Source: Thermoanaerobacterales bacterium UBA4880 (lineage in GTDB: Bacteria > Bacillota > Thermoanaerobacteria > Thermoanaerobacterales > UBA4877). From it: 31,409 nucleotides of DNA. The notes beneath the pieces were generated by a model. The model saw nothing but the letters and a program-made list of their open reading frames with translations. It made no database searches and was not told where the DNA came from. A program made the position numbers and the translations under genes. The DNA lies in contig DHDI01000008.1 in NCBI GenBank assembly GCA_002399285.1, positions 1 through 31,409 of the forward strand, in the 5' to 3' direction. How positions within the stretch are numbered: position 1 is the stretch's first letter; each line of letters starts with the position of its first letter. Shown one piece after another: positions 22,647-30,969 of this stretch.

Positions 22647-22738
22647 ATAAAAAAATTTTAGGGATCAATATATTCTCATATAAAAGGGAAGGTAAATTCC
22701 CAAAAATATAGAATATCAGTTATGGGAGGGGAGCTACC

Positions 22739-23161
22739 TTGTTTAAGGTCGAAGAGATTTTTGATAAGGACTTAAAAACGAATATAACACTGGAGATAAT
22801 GAATTCACTGACCAAGTGGTTAAATCCGCCGGAAGATATCGTAAAGAATTCTGTTATACATAGAGAAATGCCTTTTTTTGCAGTCTTCAACGAAAACGAC
22901 GCCGTTGGATTTGCAGTATTAAAATTACATAATGAATTCACGGTTGAAATATACAATTTGGGAGTATTGGAGAAATACCACAGGCAGTGCATAGGTCATG
23001 CCATACTGTCGGCTGCCGAGAGGTATTGCATGGAGAACGGATATAGGTTCATTACGGTAAAGACGCTTGATTCTTCGGCCCGGTATGAGCCCTATGAGGG
23101 TACAAGGGCTTTTTATTTTAAAAACGGGTTTTATCCGTTGGAGGTGTTTCCTCTATTTTGA
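22739..23161 (+). CDS. GNAT family N-acetyltransferase
   Basis: Acetyl-CoA-dependent acetyltransferase of 140 residues. The core strand-helix unit is visible as TVEIYNLGVLEKYHRQCIGHAIL, where the RxxGxA-like turn HRQCIGHA forms the acetyl-CoA pyrophosphate site. The following helix AAERYCMENGYRFITVKT and the C-terminal AFYFKNGFYPLE are typical. The acceptor is unknown. The start is TTG 22739, five bases after GGGAGGGGAG; no in-frame ATG is better placed. It stands alone between two terminators. Confidence 0.85.
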   Translation: MFKVEEIFDKDLKTNITLEIMNSLTKWLNPPEDIVKNSVIHREMPFFAVFNENDAVGFAVLKLHNEFTVEIYNLGVLEKYHRQCIGHAILSAAERYCMENGYRFITVKTLDSSARYEPYEGTRAFYFKNGFYPLEVFPLF

Positions 23162-23204
23162 AATGAGGATAACCCATGCCTGTTTTTAGCAAAGTATATT
23201 GGGT

Positions 23205-23234
23205 GATGCACATCTATTATGCGGGTGCATTTTT
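23205..23234 (+). terminator. Probable terminator after the GNAT gene
   Basis: ATGCAC (23206-23211) pairs with GTGCAT (23225-23230) with a 13-base loop and TTTTT. The loop is long for the stem, so efficiency is uncertain. Confidence 0.5.
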
Positions 23235-23247
23235 GTATGGGCATTTG

Positions 23248-23256
23248 TGCTATAAT
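23248..23256 (+). promoter_or_regulatory. Extended -10 promoter of the moaA operon
   Basis: TGCTATAAT carries a perfect TATAAT (23251-23256) with TGn extension and no clear -35. It is the same type of element as at 11584 and 16207. Confidence 0.6.
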
Positions 23257-23261
23257 GAAGT

Positions 23262-23420
23262 TAATATTGGTCTGAATTTCCGGGGGATAAAATGGTCAGG
23301 GACATCCGTTTGGCGGATGGATATGGAAAACGATTTTCGTATATTTTTTTACGGCAACGGAGGCAGACGCTATACCTCTGAAACATGGTAATACACATAA
23401 CACAAGACGGGGTGAGGGGA
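23262..23420 (+). other. Long structured leader of moaA
   Basis: About 160 bases lie between the promoter and the preferred moaA start. Visible are a perfect hairpin CATCCG/CGGATG (23303-23319), a GAAAA/TTTTC stem followed shortly by TTTTTTT (around 23335-23355), and GGAGG facing CCTC (around 23360-23378). I could not align it with the Moco riboswitch consensus by eye. A regulatory leader is plausible but unproven. Confidence 0.4.
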
Positions 23421-24365
23421 TTGAAGGATGACTATGGGAGAGAGATAGATTACCTCAGGATTTCCGTAACAGACAGATGCAATTTAAGATGCCGCTACTG
23501 CATGCCTGAAAGCGGCATAGACCGGGTCCCCAGATCGGAGATACTCACCTTCGAAGAAATACTTAAGATCTGCAGGGCCGCTGTGGGCCTGGGCTTCAGG
23601 AAGTTCCGCCTCACAGGCGGCGAACCGCTGGTAAGGCAGGGCATCCCCGATTTTATAAAGAGTCTTTCGGAGGTAGACGGGGCGGAGGACTTGGCGATGA
23701 CCACCAACGGCATACTTTTGGGCGGCATGGCGGAGCAGCTTAAGGATGCGGGTCTTATGAGGGTGAACGTGAGTTTAGACACGCTCGATCCCGAAAAGTT
23801 TAAATATATGACGAGGGGCGGCGATATCGAAAGGGTATTAGACGGCATAAAGAAGGCCCTATGTGCGGGGCTTTATCCCGTAAAGATAAATACGGTGCTC
23901 ATCAAGGGATTCAATGACGGCGAGATAGATGATTTCATCGGCATTACCAAACTGTATCCCGTCGACGTCAGGTTTATAGAGCTGATGCCCATAGGTCTGG
24001 CCGCCGGCGCCGGTATGGATTATATCTCATGTGCCGCCGTACTGGAAGGCAGGGACCTGATACCGGTGGGGGATGACGGAGTGGCAGCCTATTACCGGAT
24101 TGAAAACGCCATGGGCAAGGTGGGCCTCATAAGGCCGATGAGCTGTAAATTCTGCTCGCGCTGCAACAGACTGCGGCTCACCTCCGACGGGCGCTTAAAG
24201 CCGTGCCTGCTCAACGACGCTGAGGTGGATATCAAAGGACCGCTGCGCCGGGGCGAGGACATATCCGGCATCATAAGACAGGCCTTGAACATCAAGCCCC
24301 GGGAGCATGAGGCGGATGCCGGAGTCCATATTACGAGCAGGGATATGAATGAAATAGGAGGATGA
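23421..24365 (+). CDS. moaA: GTP 3',8-cyclase, molybdenum cofactor synthesis
   Basis: Radical SAM enzyme that starts Moco synthesis by converting GTP to 3',8-cyclo-7,8-dihydro-GTP. The first [4Fe-4S] cluster motif is CNLRCRYC (Cys about 20, 24, 27), and the second, GTP-binding cluster is CKFCSRC plus a later Cys in [15 protein letters not shown] and the C-terminal GG are conserved. The start is uncertain. TTG 23421 gives the usual family beginning ([19 protein letters not shown]) with GGTGA just upstream; GTG 23412 or ATG 23385 would add 3 or 12 residues that relatives lack. It overlaps the moaC region tightly. Confidence 0.93.
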   Translation: MKDDYGREIDYLRISVTDRCNLRCRYCMPESGIDRVPRSEILTFEEILKICRAAVGLGFRKFRLTGGEPLVRQGIPDFIKSLSEVDGAEDLAMTTNGILLGGMAEQLKDAGLMRVNVSLDTLDPEKFKYMTRGGDIERVLDGIKKALCAGLYPVKINTVLIKGFNDGEIDDFIGITKLYPVDVRFIELMPIGLAAGAGMDYISCAAVLEGRDLIPVGDDGVAAYYRIENAMGKVGLIRPMSCKFCSRCNRLRLTSDGRLKPCLLNDAEVDIKGPLRRGEDISGIIRQALNIKPREHEADAGVHITSRDMNEIGG

Positions 24366-24367
24366 GC

Positions 24368-24835
24368 ATGGAATTTACCCATTTCAATGAAAAGGGAAGG
24401 GCGCGGATGGTCGATGTAAGCGGCAAAGATATTACCGCCAGGGTCGCCGAGGCAAGGGGCAGCATACTCATGAAGCCCCAAACGATAAATCTGATACGTA
24501 CGGGCGGCATCAAAAAGGGAGACGTGCTTGCCGTGGCCCAGGTGGCAGGTATAATGGCGGCCAAAAGGACGGCGGATATCATACCCATGTGTCATCCCAT
24601 CGCCACCACGGGCATAGATATAGATTTTACCGTAGGAGAGGACAGGATAGACGTCGCGGCAAAAGTCAAGACTATGGAGAGAACGGGCGTGGAGATGGAA
24701 GCGCTGACCGCCGTCTCAGCGGCATGCCTTACGGTATATGATATGTGCAAGGCTGTGGACAGGGGCATGAGGATGGAAAACATCCGCCTGACATATAAAT
24801 CCGGCGGCAAGTCGGGAGAATTTAAGGGGGAATAG
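24368..24835 (+). CDS. moaC: Cyclic pyranopterin monophosphate synthase
   Basis: Second Moco enzyme, rearranging the MoaA product to cyclic pyranopterin monophosphate; about 155 residues, hexameric in characterised members. Diagnostic segments are [20 protein letters not shown] and [31 protein letters not shown] 24368 is preferred over ATG 24362 because AGGAGG at 24357-24362 then has a normal five-base spacing; the earlier codon overlaps the moaA stop and adds only two residues. The MOSC gene follows after three bases, so the three form an operon. Confidence 0.95.
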   Translation: MEFTHFNEKGRARMVDVSGKDITARVAEARGSILMKPQTINLIRTGGIKKGDVLAVAQVAGIMAAKRTADIIPMCHPIATTGIDIDFTVGEDRIDVAAKVKTMERTGVEMEALTAVSAACLTVYDMCKAVDRGMRMENIRLTYKSGGKSGEFKGE

Positions 24836-24838
24836 CAT

Positions 24839-25273
24839 ATGGCCAAGGTCACGTCGGTGAATATAAGCCAGGAGAAGGGCATGATAAAGCAGCCTATCCC
24901 TTTGGGATACTTCAAGGAAAACCACGGACTCATGGGAGACGCCCATGCCGGTGATTGGCACAGGCAGGTCAGCCTGCTGGGCCGGGAGAGCATAGACAAG
25001 ATCGCAGCTCTGGGAGTAGAGGGCCTGTGCCCCGGGAAATTCGCCGAGAACCTCACCACCGAGGGCATAGAGCTATATAAATATTCGGTGGGTACAAGGC
25101 TCAGGATAGGCGAGACCATCATGGAGGTCAGCCAGATAGGCAAGAAGTGCCATAATAAATGCGCCGTCTTTGAGCAGGTGGGAGTCTGCGCCATGCCGAA
25201 GGAAGGGGTATTTGCCAAAGTGATAAAGGGGGGCTATATAAGGCCGGGGGATGAAATAGAGGTGCTGACATAA
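24839..25273 (+). CDS. MOSC domain protein
   Basis: Single-domain MOSC protein of 144 residues. MOSC domains occur in Moco sulfurase C-termini and YiiM/YuaD-type proteins and are thought to carry sulfur or bind Moco. The conserved Cys lies in QIGKKCHNKCAVFEQVGVC, and the N-terminal GLMGDAHAGDWHRQVSLLG is typical of the clostridial single-domain group that accompanies moaA and moaC. ATG 24839 follows AAGGGGGA. Its exact reaction is unknown; the operon context makes a late Moco modification or delivery role likely. Confidence 0.9.
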   Translation: MAKVTSVNISQEKGMIKQPIPLGYFKENHGLMGDAHAGDWHRQVSLLGRESIDKIAALGVEGLCPGKFAENLTTEGIELYKYSVGTRLRIGETIMEVSQIGKKCHNKCAVFEQVGVCAMPKEGVFAKVIKGGYIRPGDEIEVLT

Positions 25274-25288
25274 TCTATTGCGGATCAA

Positions 25289-26200
25289 CTATCTTGTCTT
25301 TTCTATAAAATCCTCAATTATCTTTGTCAAACCGTCGTTTCCGGAAAGCAGATGACCTCCCGTTTTAAAAACGGCTGTTTCGGCATTGACGCGGGCCAAC
25401 AGTGCTTCGATATTCTCAAAGGGTGCCATGGGGTCATCCTTGGCATGAAGAACTAAAATGGGCGGTTTTATATCTTCCAGCACATATTCATCATAGTGCA
25501 GCGTCATATCTACATTCGTTATGTTGGTATCTGCGATAATTCCTTGCCTGCGCGGGGCTACAGGCAGAATCATCTGAAGAAGTTCATGGCTGTCTGCGCC
25601 GGCACCCATCATAGAATTGAAGATGAAGCCAAAGTATTTCATGACGAACCACATGGGAAAGTCATGTACAATGACGGCAGGGGGGCCCGTCATGCCAAGC
25701 TCCTTTAGTTCAGTTTTGCTTCTTTGCTTATCCGGCGCACCCGACGACAGAAGGATCAGGCCCTTTGTTTTTTCGGGATGATCCAGAACAAAACGTAGCC
25801 CGGCTGCTCCGCCGGCAGAGGTGGCGAGGATATATACCCGTCCGATACCTAAATTATCCAGCAGCTCGGCATATGATGCCGCCTGATTTGCCGGGGCAGG
25901 GTCATCGGGCAGTTCCGTGCCGGGATAACCAAAACGCGATACTGCAATTTTTCGATAGTTATTTCCGACAAGCGAGGCCAGGCTGGCATATCCCTGATCA
26001 TATCCGCCGAAGATACCGTGGGCTATAAGTATGGTTTCTCCCTTTCCTTCATCCACGTAAGATACTACGCCAAATCGTGTGTCCATCATTTTTACATCGT
26101 AATCCTCGAGCCGGTTGTAGGCAGTTTTAATATCACGATTGTATTGAATTGTTATTACTATGCAAAAAATCACCGCTATGCCCAGCAAGATCCACCACAT
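25289..26200 (-). CDS. Membrane-anchored alpha/beta hydrolase
   Basis: Alpha/beta-fold hydrolase of 303 residues with an N-terminal membrane anchor (WWILLGIAVIFCIVITIQY). The nucleophile elbow is ILATSAGGAAG with Ser about 128; its first Gly is replaced by Ala. The oxyanion segment is LIAHGIFGG, the acid is in HAKDDPMAP and the His in GGHLLSG, so the triad looks complete. Substrate unknown. The frame stays open far upstream on the minus strand, but ATG 26200 is chosen because GGAGGAG precedes it and homology-like sequence begins there. It converges with the moaA operon and diverges from the next gene. Confidence 0.85.
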   Translation of the reverse strand: MWWILLGIAVIFCIVITIQYNRDIKTAYNRLEDYDVKMMDTRFGVVSYVDEGKGETILIAHGIFGGYDQGYASLASLVGNNYRKIAVSRFGYPGTELPDDPAPANQAASYAELLDNLGIGRVYILATSAGGAAGLRFVLDHPEKTKGLILLSSGAPDKQRSKTELKELGMTGPPAVIVHDFPMWFVMKYFGFIFNSMMGAGADSHELLQMILPVAPRRQGIIADTNITNVDMTLHYDEYVLEDIKPPILVLHAKDDPMAPFENIEALLARVNAETAVFKTGGHLLSGNDGLTKIIEDFIEKTR

Positions 26201-26381
26201 CGTCTTTTCTCCTCCATATGGTAATTTATTTGATAGGGCATTTCCCATTTCAATAGAATGATTATACATACTGAATGCCGGTTTTTCAATGATTACCGGT
26301 TGGTGTGGAATAATTCCCTGTTTTTTTATTGCCGTCTTTCTGATAGAATGTATGTAATCGATATTGCCGGAGGTAAAAATA

Positions 26382-27221
26382 GTGAAGATATACGCGTTGA
26401 TAGGCGGCAGCGGAACAGGCAAAAGCCACAGGGCCCAGCAGATAGCGGGCAAGAGGAAAATAGAATGTATAATAGACGACGGACTGCTCATCAGAAACAA
26501 CAGGATAGTTGCCGGCGTTTCGGCCAAACGGGAGAAGAGTAAGCTCTCCGCCGTAAGACGGGCAATATTTATGAATGAATCCCATGCGCAGCAGGTAAGC
26601 TCAAAGATAAAGGAGCTGCAGCCCAAAAGCATATTGATACTGGGAACGTCGCGGAAAATGGTAGATACGATAGTCGGCACACTGGGACTGCCACCGGTGG
26701 ATGAGGTAATACGCATAGAGGATGTGGCAACGCCGGAGGAGATAGACGCCGCCAAGCACACGCGCGAGTCGGAGGGCATACATGTGATACCCGTCCCTAC
26801 CTTTGAGGTAAAAAAGCAGTTCTCGGGATATTTCATAGATGCCGTCAAGATGTTTTTTACCGACGGCAAGAATAAAAAGAGGCTTGAGGAAAAGGCCGTG
26901 GTCAGGCCAACTTACAGCTACATGGGCAAATACACCATCTCCGAGTCCGCAATAAGCTCGATCGCGGCCCATTCGGCATCTGAAGTTAAGGGGGTGTCCA
27001 GGATATCCAAGGTCATTTTGAACAATAAGCCGTACGGCATTAAGATAAGCATTGATATAATCGCCGATTACGGCGTCAATATTGTCGACGTGCTGACTAG
27101 GGTGCAGGCGGCCGTGAGGGCGATGGTGGAAAATATGACGGCCCTCAATGTGCTCAATGTCGACGTCGTGGCAAAGGGCCTGGCCGTCAAAGAATCCAAA
27201 CAAACGGAGGGAAGACATTGA
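26382..27221 (+). CDS. Fusion of a P-loop nucleotide-binding domain with an Asp23/Gls24 domain
   Basis: Protein of 279 residues. The N-terminal half carries a Walker A loop GGSGTGKS (about residues 8-15), DDGLLIRNNRIVAG, and a later LILGTSRKM strand, like a small P-loop NTPase. The C-terminal half (about 185-270) is an Asp23/Gls24 (DUF322) domain: GKYTISESAISSIAAHSASE, then KISIDIIADYGVNIVDVLTRVQ. Such domains sit in envelope-stress proteins of Gram-positive bacteria. GTG 26382, eight bases after GGAGGT, is preferred over TTG 26364. It overlaps the rlmCD start, so the two are translationally coupled. The function of the fusion is unknown. Confidence 0.85.
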   Translation: MKIYALIGGSGTGKSHRAQQIAGKRKIECIIDDGLLIRNNRIVAGVSAKREKSKLSAVRRAIFMNESHAQQVSSKIKELQPKSILILGTSRKMVDTIVGTLGLPPVDEVIRIEDVATPEEIDAAKHTRESEGIHVIPVPTFEVKKQFSGYFIDAVKMFFTDGKNKKRLEEKAVVRPTYSYMGKYTISESAISSIAAHSASEVKGVSRISKVILNNKPYGIKISIDIIADYGVNIVDVLTRVQAAVRAMVENMTALNVLNVDVVAKGLAVKESKQTEGRH

Positions 27222-28411
27222 GCAAAACGATACTTAAGTTTGATGATATAGAAAGGACACAGCCTGAGTGCCCGCATTTTGCGGAGTGCGGAGGATGCGC
27301 ATATCAGGACGTTCCCTATGAAGAACAGTTAGAGGCAAAGCGGGAATATATGGCGGGCCTGTTGAAGCAAAACGGCCTGCCTTTGGATGTATATGAGGGC
27401 ATCAAGCCCAGCCCCGAGATATTCGAATACAGAAATAAGATGGAGTTTTCCTTCGGGGATTATAGAAAGGGCGGGGAACTCACGCTGGGTCTGCACAAAA
27501 GAGGAAGGTTCATGGACATATTGAGCACTGAAAAGTGCAGGATCGTGGATGAGGACTTTGACGCCATTGTCGCGGCCGCACAGGAATATTTCAGGAACGC
27601 GGGCCTTACCCATTATAACCGGAGGACCCATGAGGGATATCTCAGGTTCCTTGTCGTAAGGAAGGGCAAGAATACGGGAGAGATCCTCATAAACCTCGTA
27701 ACTTCATCCCGACCGGATGCCGATCTATGCGGATTTACGGAACTCATGAAAAGCCTCAAGCTGAGCGGAAAACTCATGGGCGTGCTGCACACCGTAAGCG
27801 ACAATCCCTCCGATGCAGTGATGCCGCAGAGCACGGAAACGCTTTTTGGCAGGGACTATATATATGATAAGATTCTTGATTTGACATTCAAAATATCACC
27901 TTTTTCTTTTTTTCAGACCAATAGCCATGGGGCGGAGGTCCTCTATGATACAATAAAAGAGTATGCGGGAGATATCAAGGATAAAAGCATCTTAGACCTT
28001 TACTGCGGCACGGGAACCATAGGAATGACCCTTGCGGGAGAAGCGGGAGAGGTGACCGGGATAGAGATAGTGGAGGAAGCGGTACAGGCTGCCAAGGAGA
28101 ACGCACAAATCAATGATATAAGCAACTGCCGCTTCTTTGCCGGTGATGCAGGCGGCGTCTTAAATGAAATCGAGGTGAGGCCCGATATAGTTGTGGTCGA
28201 TCCGCCCCGGCCGGGCATCGGGGCTAAGACGGCGGAAAAGGTCATAGGCCTGGCCGCTGAAAAAATAGTATATGTCTCGTGTAACCCCGTCTCGCTCATG
28301 AACGACTTAAAGTTGCTTAAAAACAATTACTCAATTAACAAGATGGTAAATATTGACATGTTTCCTCACACGAGCCATACAGAATGCGTTTGCTTGCTTG
28401 AACGAGTATAA
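27218..28411 (+). CDS. rlmCD: 23S rRNA (uracil-5-)-methyltransferase
   Basis: TrmA/RumA-family enzyme of 397 residues that methylates uracil C5 in 23S rRNA (U747 and/or U1939 in characterised relatives). The N-terminal region has the Cys set for the [4Fe-4S] cluster (CPHFAECGGC, then a fourth near TEKCR) but no clear TRAM domain. The C-terminal methyltransferase has LDLYCGTGTIGM, VVVDPPRPGIG and the catalytic Cys in VYVSCNPVSL. The C-terminus reads HTSHTECVCLLERV. The start is TTG 27218 with GGAGGGA upstream, overlapping the previous stop. A weak GU-rich hairpin (AATCCTT/AAGGGTT, 28411-28431) follows without a T-run. Confidence 0.93.
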   Translation: MSKTILKFDDIERTQPECPHFAECGGCAYQDVPYEEQLEAKREYMAGLLKQNGLPLDVYEGIKPSPEIFEYRNKMEFSFGDYRKGGELTLGLHKRGRFMDILSTEKCRIVDEDFDAIVAAAQEYFRNAGLTHYNRRTHEGYLRFLVVRKGKNTGEILINLVTSSRPDADLCGFTELMKSLKLSGKLMGVLHTVSDNPSDAVMPQSTETLFGRDYIYDKILDLTFKISPFSFFQTNSHGAEVLYDTIKEYAGDIKDKSILDLYCGTGTIGMTLAGEAGEVTGIEIVEEAVQAAKENAQINDISNCRFFAGDAGGVLNEIEVRPDIVVVDPPRPGIGAKTAEKVIGLAAEKIVYVSCNPVSLMNDLKLLKNNYSINKMVNIDMFPHTSHTECVCLLERV

Positions 28412-28444
28412 TCCTTGATAAATAAGGGTTCTGATTGATCTTAG

Positions 28445-28510
28445 AGTTCCAGTGACAAAGTGACCCTTGAGGAGATAAAACAGATGACATTAGATTCTTT
28501 ATTAAGGTAG
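28445..28510 (+). pseudogene. Short open tail, possible gene remnant
   Basis: A 21-codon frame without its own start (SDKVTLEEIKQMTLDSLLR) ends at TAG 28508-28510, just after a TAG at 28442. It has protein-like composition and is probably the C-terminus of a lost gene. Its family is not recognised. Confidence 0.35.
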
Positions 28511-28525
28511 ATTGGAGAGGTAATA

Positions 28526-29128
28526 ATGGGGAATACGGATAAGTTTGAAATGATAGCTAATACATATGACACTTCTGGAAGAATCCAAATTGCAAAGGTA
28601 TCATCAGATGCCATTCGTGAATATTTAATTGATGCTAAAAGTAAAAATGCTATTGATTTTGGGTGTGGAACTGGTCTTGTTGGTATGAATTTATTAAATG
28701 ATTTTAAATCGATACTGTTTCTGGATACATCACAAAACATGATTAATCAGATAAAGCAAAAGATTTCTAGTTCTAATATACAGAATGTAGCTACATTATG
28801 CTTTGACTTTGAAAAAGATAGTCTTTCGGATTTACATACTGACTATATTTTTATGGCTCAGGTTTTACTACATATTAACGATGTTGAATTAGTTTTATCA
28901 AGATTATACGAGGTTCTAAAAGAAAGCGGACATTTACTAATCGTAGATTTTGATAAAAATGAAAAAATAGATTCAGATATGGTTCATAACGGATTTGATC
29001 AAATAGAGTTAACTGAAATTATGACAAAAATAGGATACAGGGATATTCAATCTAAAACTTTTTATACTGGAAGTAAAATATTTATGGGGCATGATGCATC
29101 TTTGTTTATTCTTGATTCTCAGAAATAG
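28526..29128 (+). CDS. Class I SAM-dependent methyltransferase, AT-rich
   Basis: Small methyltransferase of 200 residues. Motif I reads AIDFGCGTGLVG (about 43-54), the acidic motif II is ILFLDTS, motif III/IV is TDYIFMAQVLLHI, and a following helix-strand leads to SGHLLIVDFDK. The acceptor is not identifiable. ATG 28526 follows GGAGAGG. The gene is much richer in A and T than the core genes before it and prefers TTA, AAA and ATT codons, so recent acquisition is likely. It is followed by gene remnants, not by an operon partner. Confidence 0.85.
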   Translation: MGNTDKFEMIANTYDTSGRIQIAKVSSDAIREYLIDAKSKNAIDFGCGTGLVGMNLLNDFKSILFLDTSQNMINQIKQKISSSNIQNVATLCFDFEKDSLSDLHTDYIFMAQVLLHINDVELVLSRLYEVLKESGHLLIVDFDKNEKIDSDMVHNGFDQIELTEIMTKIGYRDIQSKTFYTGSKIFMGHDASLFILDSQK

Positions 29129-29135
29129 AGTTATA

Positions 29136-29291
29136 AATATTTCATTTATTGCGCTCACTTTACACCGTCATCCTGACTATCGTGACATTGGACTGCAAAT
29201 GTTTGGGAAAGGACGAACGGCGGTTGAAAGAAACAATTTTAATAAGGTGATACCAAATTTGTTTCGAGAGAGCCTGGGGGAATATCTATAA
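29136..29291 (+). pseudogene. Open-frame remnant of unknown origin
   Basis: About 50 codons with protein-like content (HPDYRDIGLQMFGKGR, then NNFNKVIPNLFRESLGEYL) end at TAA 29289-29291. The frame can be extended back only over the end of the methyltransferase in another phase, with no ribosome site. It is probably the C-terminal end of a lost gene. Confidence 0.4.
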
Positions 29292-29398
29292 TTAGTAATA
29301 TAATCAGCGTCAGTGAGGGAAAAATTGCGCTCTACACAATCGGTGATAGCAGCGTTTATGTGGATGTTATATTTAAGGATGAGGGATTATGTCTCTAG
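29291..29398 (+). pseudogene. N-terminal fragment resembling RhuM/virulence-type proteins
   Basis: The frame ISVSEGKIALYTIGDSSVYV followed by DVIFKDEGLCL resembles the opening of RhuM-type accessory proteins (a G-I-x-x-Y-x-T-x-D-G segment, then an x-V-x-F-x-D-E-x-x-W-L segment). It stops at TAG 29396-29398, lacks a start codon and lacks the rest of the family. The match is from memory of the motif, so moderate at best. Confidence 0.35.
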
Positions 29399-29453
29399 CT
29401 TCAATGAGGCAATGTCGAAGTATTTAAAAGGGAAAGATAACGAGCCGGATTGA
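29379..29453 (+). pseudogene. 24-codon frame, probable C-terminal remnant
   Basis: ATG 29379 to TGA 29453 reads MRDYVSSFNEAMSKYLKG and an acidic tail. It overlaps the previous fragment in another phase. It could be a real small peptide, but there is no good ribosome site and its surroundings are decayed. Confidence 0.3.
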
Positions 29454-29597
29454 TGAAAAATTTGCAGATTCTCTTTGACATTGCCTGAAAACACAATATT
29501 TGCAAGGTTATCACCTGAATTTATTCTATAAAACAGATTTAAGAAGTGGAGGGAGGCTTTGAAATGCATGAACCTATATATCGAGGAGGCGATTGAT

Positions 29598-30707
29598 ATG
29601 AAGAAGATACAAAAAACTAAAATAATATGTGCCCTGATTTTACTATTAACTGCTGCAGGCTGCAGTGCAGAAAGTGAAGGAGGCAAAGTACAGGAACCCG
29701 GAGGCTCCATAACAATTATTGATAATACAGGCAGCGAGGCAGGTGAGCCGGGTATCTCCATTGTCAAAATTGATACCTATAAGAAGTTGGAAATTTCTGA
29801 TTGGATGGATTCGGATATGGTGATTGTTTCAAAGGAAAATGAGTCTCTGGAAAAAATGAGACTGGAAGAATTATCGGATTCTTATCCAAGGAGCCTGTAC
29901 CTGTATAATCTTAATACGAAGAAATATCAGCTGTTAAAAGAGGAGAAAGAGCTTAATCTGGGTGGGGCAAAGCTTTCTCCCGACAAGAAAAACCTGTTAT
30001 ACTACGGCAGCAGTCTGGGCGATTTGTCGTATTATGTGCTTAATCTTGAAAACTTAAAAAGTTTTGGTATTTCTGGTGAATCTATCGGAAGTGCAGGCAG
30101 TGCCAACTGGGCTGATAAAGATACAGTCATCGGAGCAGGTTATACGAGCGGTGCCTATTATGCCAGTACAGAAGGGAAAATTACTTCTTTGGAGGAATTA
30201 GGCCCCAAAAATGTATATATTGTTAATAAAATTAAAGATACGGTTTACTACAATACCGCCGATAATAATACCTTGATGGCTTTAGATCTGTCTACCGGGA
30301 AAACAGTAAGTCTGAATCTGCCCGATGTTTTTGGGCTATATCCCGCCCCGGATGAAAATCAGATACTGGTCTTACAGTATAGAGGGGCTAAACAGATTCT
30401 ATTACTTTGCGACAGGGATGGAAGCAATGTTAAAACCATCGCTGAAGGGGTGGAACTCGGGGGAGTATCATGGTCTCCTGACCAGCGGATGATCGCTTAC
30501 AGCATGAAGGGGGATGAGAGCGGTACTGCGGTTAGCGGTTTGTACCTTTATGATATGTTAACCGGCAAGTCTACCCGGATTGCGGTAGATATCTCGAATG
30601 CAGCTACTTGCTGGAGTCCATCCGGTGAAGAACTTGTTTATACCCAGTGGGATGGAAAACAGTATAACAGCAGTATTGTTTATTTGGAATACTCCTTACA
30701 GAAATAA
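29598..30707 (+). CDS. Lipoprotein with TolB/PD40-like beta-propeller
   Basis: Exported lipoprotein of 369 residues with signal MKKIQKTKIICALILLLTAA and lipobox Cys about residue 23 (TAAGC). After a disordered Gly/Glu linker, the rest looks like a beta-propeller of PD40/WD40-like blades: AKLSPDKKNLLYYGSS, VSWSPDQRMIAYSM and CWSPSGEELVYTQWD share the SPDG-x-x-(I/L)-x-Y pattern of TolB blades. A binding or scaffold role at the outer membrane face is likely; ligand unknown. ATG 29598 follows GAGGAGG; the frame opens 13 codons earlier without a good site. GC is lower than in the core genes. Confidence 0.8.
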   Translation: MKKIQKTKIICALILLLTAAGCSAESEGGKVQEPGGSITIIDNTGSEAGEPGISIVKIDTYKKLEISDWMDSDMVIVSKENESLEKMRLEELSDSYPRSLYLYNLNTKKYQLLKEEKELNLGGAKLSPDKKNLLYYGSSLGDLSYYVLNLENLKSFGISGESIGSAGSANWADKDTVIGAGYTSGAYYASTEGKITSLEELGPKNVYIVNKIKDTVYYNTADNNTLMALDLSTGKTVSLNLPDVFGLYPAPDENQILVLQYRGAKQILLLCDRDGSNVKTIAEGVELGGVSWSPDQRMIAYSMKGDESGTAVSGLYLYDMLTGKSTRIAVDISNAATCWSPSGEELVYTQWDGKQYNSSIVYLEYSLQK

Positions 30708-30722
30708 TTACAGGAACAAGCG

Positions 30723-30794
30723 GGGTACGACATCTTTTTTACGCACTCAAGCCACGTCGAGACGGTGGTATTGATGTCCAAGGTAAAAGAGTAA
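30723..30794 (+). pseudogene. C-terminal tail of an RlmCD/RumA-like methyltransferase
   Basis: The frame reads YDIFFTHSSHVETVVLMSKV and ends KE before TAA 30792-30794. This is the typical end of RumA/RlmCD proteins (D-x-F-P-x-T-x-H-V-E-T-V). No methyltransferase core precedes it; the frame runs back directly to the lipoprotein stop. It is not a copy of the tail of the intact gene at 27218-28411 (SHTECVCLL). The 3' end of rumA-type genes is a known insertion site for integrative elements that carry their own replacement tail. Confidence 0.55.
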
Positions 30795-30914
30795 AGTGTG
30801 TGAATGCCTAGTAATACTGGCATTTTAAGGGTTTAAGGGTAAAAATCCGACGTGCTGAAATTGCCAAAATAACGCTTCGCGGGAACAAGTCCAGAGGGCG
30901 GATTCCGGGCGCGA

Positions 30915-30969
30915 GTGAACGAGATAGATGTTTTTTGATTTGGCAGGGTTGGGTGAACGGGATAGATGT
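30915..30969 (+). repeat. Pair of 17-base direct repeats
   Basis: GTGAACGAGATAGATGT (30915-30931) and GTGAACGGGATAGATGT (30953-30969) differ at one base and lie 38 bases apart. They are just beyond the 3' end of the TetR gene. Confidence 0.7.

Larger units (their letters stand above)
29129..29597 (+). other. Gene-poor region with remnants
   Basis: About 470 bases without a convincing complete gene. It contains an open tail to 29291, a RhuM-like fragment (29291-29398), a 24-codon frame (29379-29453), a lone TTGACA at 29475-29480 with a poor -10, and the GAGGAGG ribosome site of the next gene. Confidence 0.6.

Noticed and set aside
23176..23391. 71-codon plus-strand frame upstream of moaA
   Set aside because: It runs through the terminator, promoter and leader hairpins, has no ribosome site and no protein-like pattern.
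26201..26869. N-terminal extension giving a 526-residue minus-strand protein
   Set aside because: The extra 223 residues are the antisense of the P-loop/Asp23 gene and its promoter region. The hydrolase begins at ATG 26200 with a good ribosome site.
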